Below are positions 13,342 through 13,638 of a DNA stretch of 13,638 nucleotides, piece after piece. Origin of the DNA: an uncultured Clostridia bacterium (GTDB taxonomy: Bacteria; Bacillota; Clostridia; Oscillospirales; Ruminococcaceae); assembly GCA_947383835.1 (NCBI GenBank), contig CANDEV010000031.1:1-13638 (forward strand), in the 5' to 3' direction. Below the pieces are notes generated by a model. That model ran no database searches. It worked only from the letters and a program-made list of their open reading frames with translations, and was not told where the DNA came from. Positions within the stretch are counted from its first letter, which is position 1. The number at the start of each line of letters is the position of its first letter. The translations under genes and the position numbers were made by a program.

Positions 13342-13638
13342 GTATTTTTTTACTAAAAAAGATGATTTTTTCTTGTGTATTAATTCTCAATTCGGCACAA
13401 TTTTTTTAATGGTGTACCTTTTTATTTTATGTGTACTTGTTCCGCTGCTTGTTCGTTGTTCACGGTTTTTTGTTTTTTGGCGAGTTACTTCTTTATTTTG
13501 TGTACTTTGTGGGAGTTTGTTCGCTGTTCAATTGTTGATGAGGTAATGTTGGTTTGCTTTTGAATTTTAGTATCAAGGTTAGTAACTGTTAGTCGTTCAC
13601 AAGATCGGGGGTCAGACACCATAAAGGAGGGAGGGGGA
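13342..13638. other. Non-coding right edge with imperfect direct repeats
   Basis: No convincing reading frame on either strand. The plus strand is strikingly T/G-rich and poor in A and C from about 13400 to 13560. Positions 13421-13462 and 13492-13530 share ends (TTTATTTT, GTGTACTT, then TTGTTCG.TGTTCA) around a diverged middle, about 70 bases apart. AAAGGAGG near 13623-13630 could be the ribosome binding site of a gene beyond the edge, but no start codon is visible. Confidence 0.45.

Noticed and set aside
13163..13546. 127-codon plus-strand frame with a hydrophobic C-terminal half
   Set aside because: It starts inside nifJ antisense, crosses the nifJ promoter region, and its hydrophobicity comes from T-rich non-coding sequence.
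13595..13612. GGGGGTCAGACACC near the right edge as a transposon or RAYT-type repeat end
   Set aside because: Only a short resemblance to known palindromic repeat ends, no partner arm in the window and the sequence stops too soon.

Overview
The window looks like a chromosome segment from a low-to-moderate-GC Gram-positive anaerobe, most likely a gut or rumen clostridium of the Ruminococcus/Oscillospiraceae type. The supporting signs are AGGAGG-type ribosome binding sites, near-consensus sigma-A promoters, lipoprotein signal peptides, a Bacillus/Clostridium-type methionyl-tRNA synthetase with a fused C-terminal tRNA-binding domain, and a single-chain pyruvate:ferredoxin oxidoreductase, which is the hallmark of clostridial fermentation. 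The placement is inference; the window has no rRNA or other taxonomic marker.

Layout. Positions 1-650 hold no convincing protein gene, but contain two near-perfect sigma-A promoters. The second (396-424) is followed at exactly the expected start site by a compact transcript candidate (431-556): a 5' hairpin, a C/U-rich stretch resembling the 3' end of 16S rRNA, and an intrinsic terminator. This is a candidate small regulatory RNA. Next comes a two-gene lipoprotein operon (711-3081) preceded by three phased TTACAAT direct repeats and a TTGACT/TATACT promoter. The two lipoproteins share a nearly identical leader but have unrelated mature parts, one predicted to be beta-rich and one built of leucine-rich repeats.

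metG (3262-5211) has its own perfect consensus promoter and is followed by a small zinc-ribbon-like protein gene (5234-5557). The last 58 bases of metG and its flank are repeated directly after that small gene with one synonymous difference, so the small gene looks like a cassette inserted at the metG 3' end. A 27-bp-arm palindrome and a bidirectional terminator follow. A GH35 beta-galactosidase (5846-7588, minus) is transcribed toward them.

Divergent from the galactosidase lies an ECF sigma factor gene (7808-8374) and an overlapping gene for a single-pass membrane protein, probably its anti-sigma partner (8286-9416). Two promoter candidates precede this pair, one of them ECF-like, which would suit autoregulation. 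The pair converges on nifJ/por (9637-13227, minus). The 220-base gap between them is packed with hairpins, including one that can fold as a three-way junction. The right end (13342-13638) is non-coding as far as I can see and holds two imperfect direct repeats.

The genes do not form one pathway. They are housekeeping (metG, nifJ), sugar use (GH35) and surface or stress sensing (lipoproteins, ECF pair), separated by accessory insertions. The least explained items are the sRNA candidate and the metG-tail cassette.
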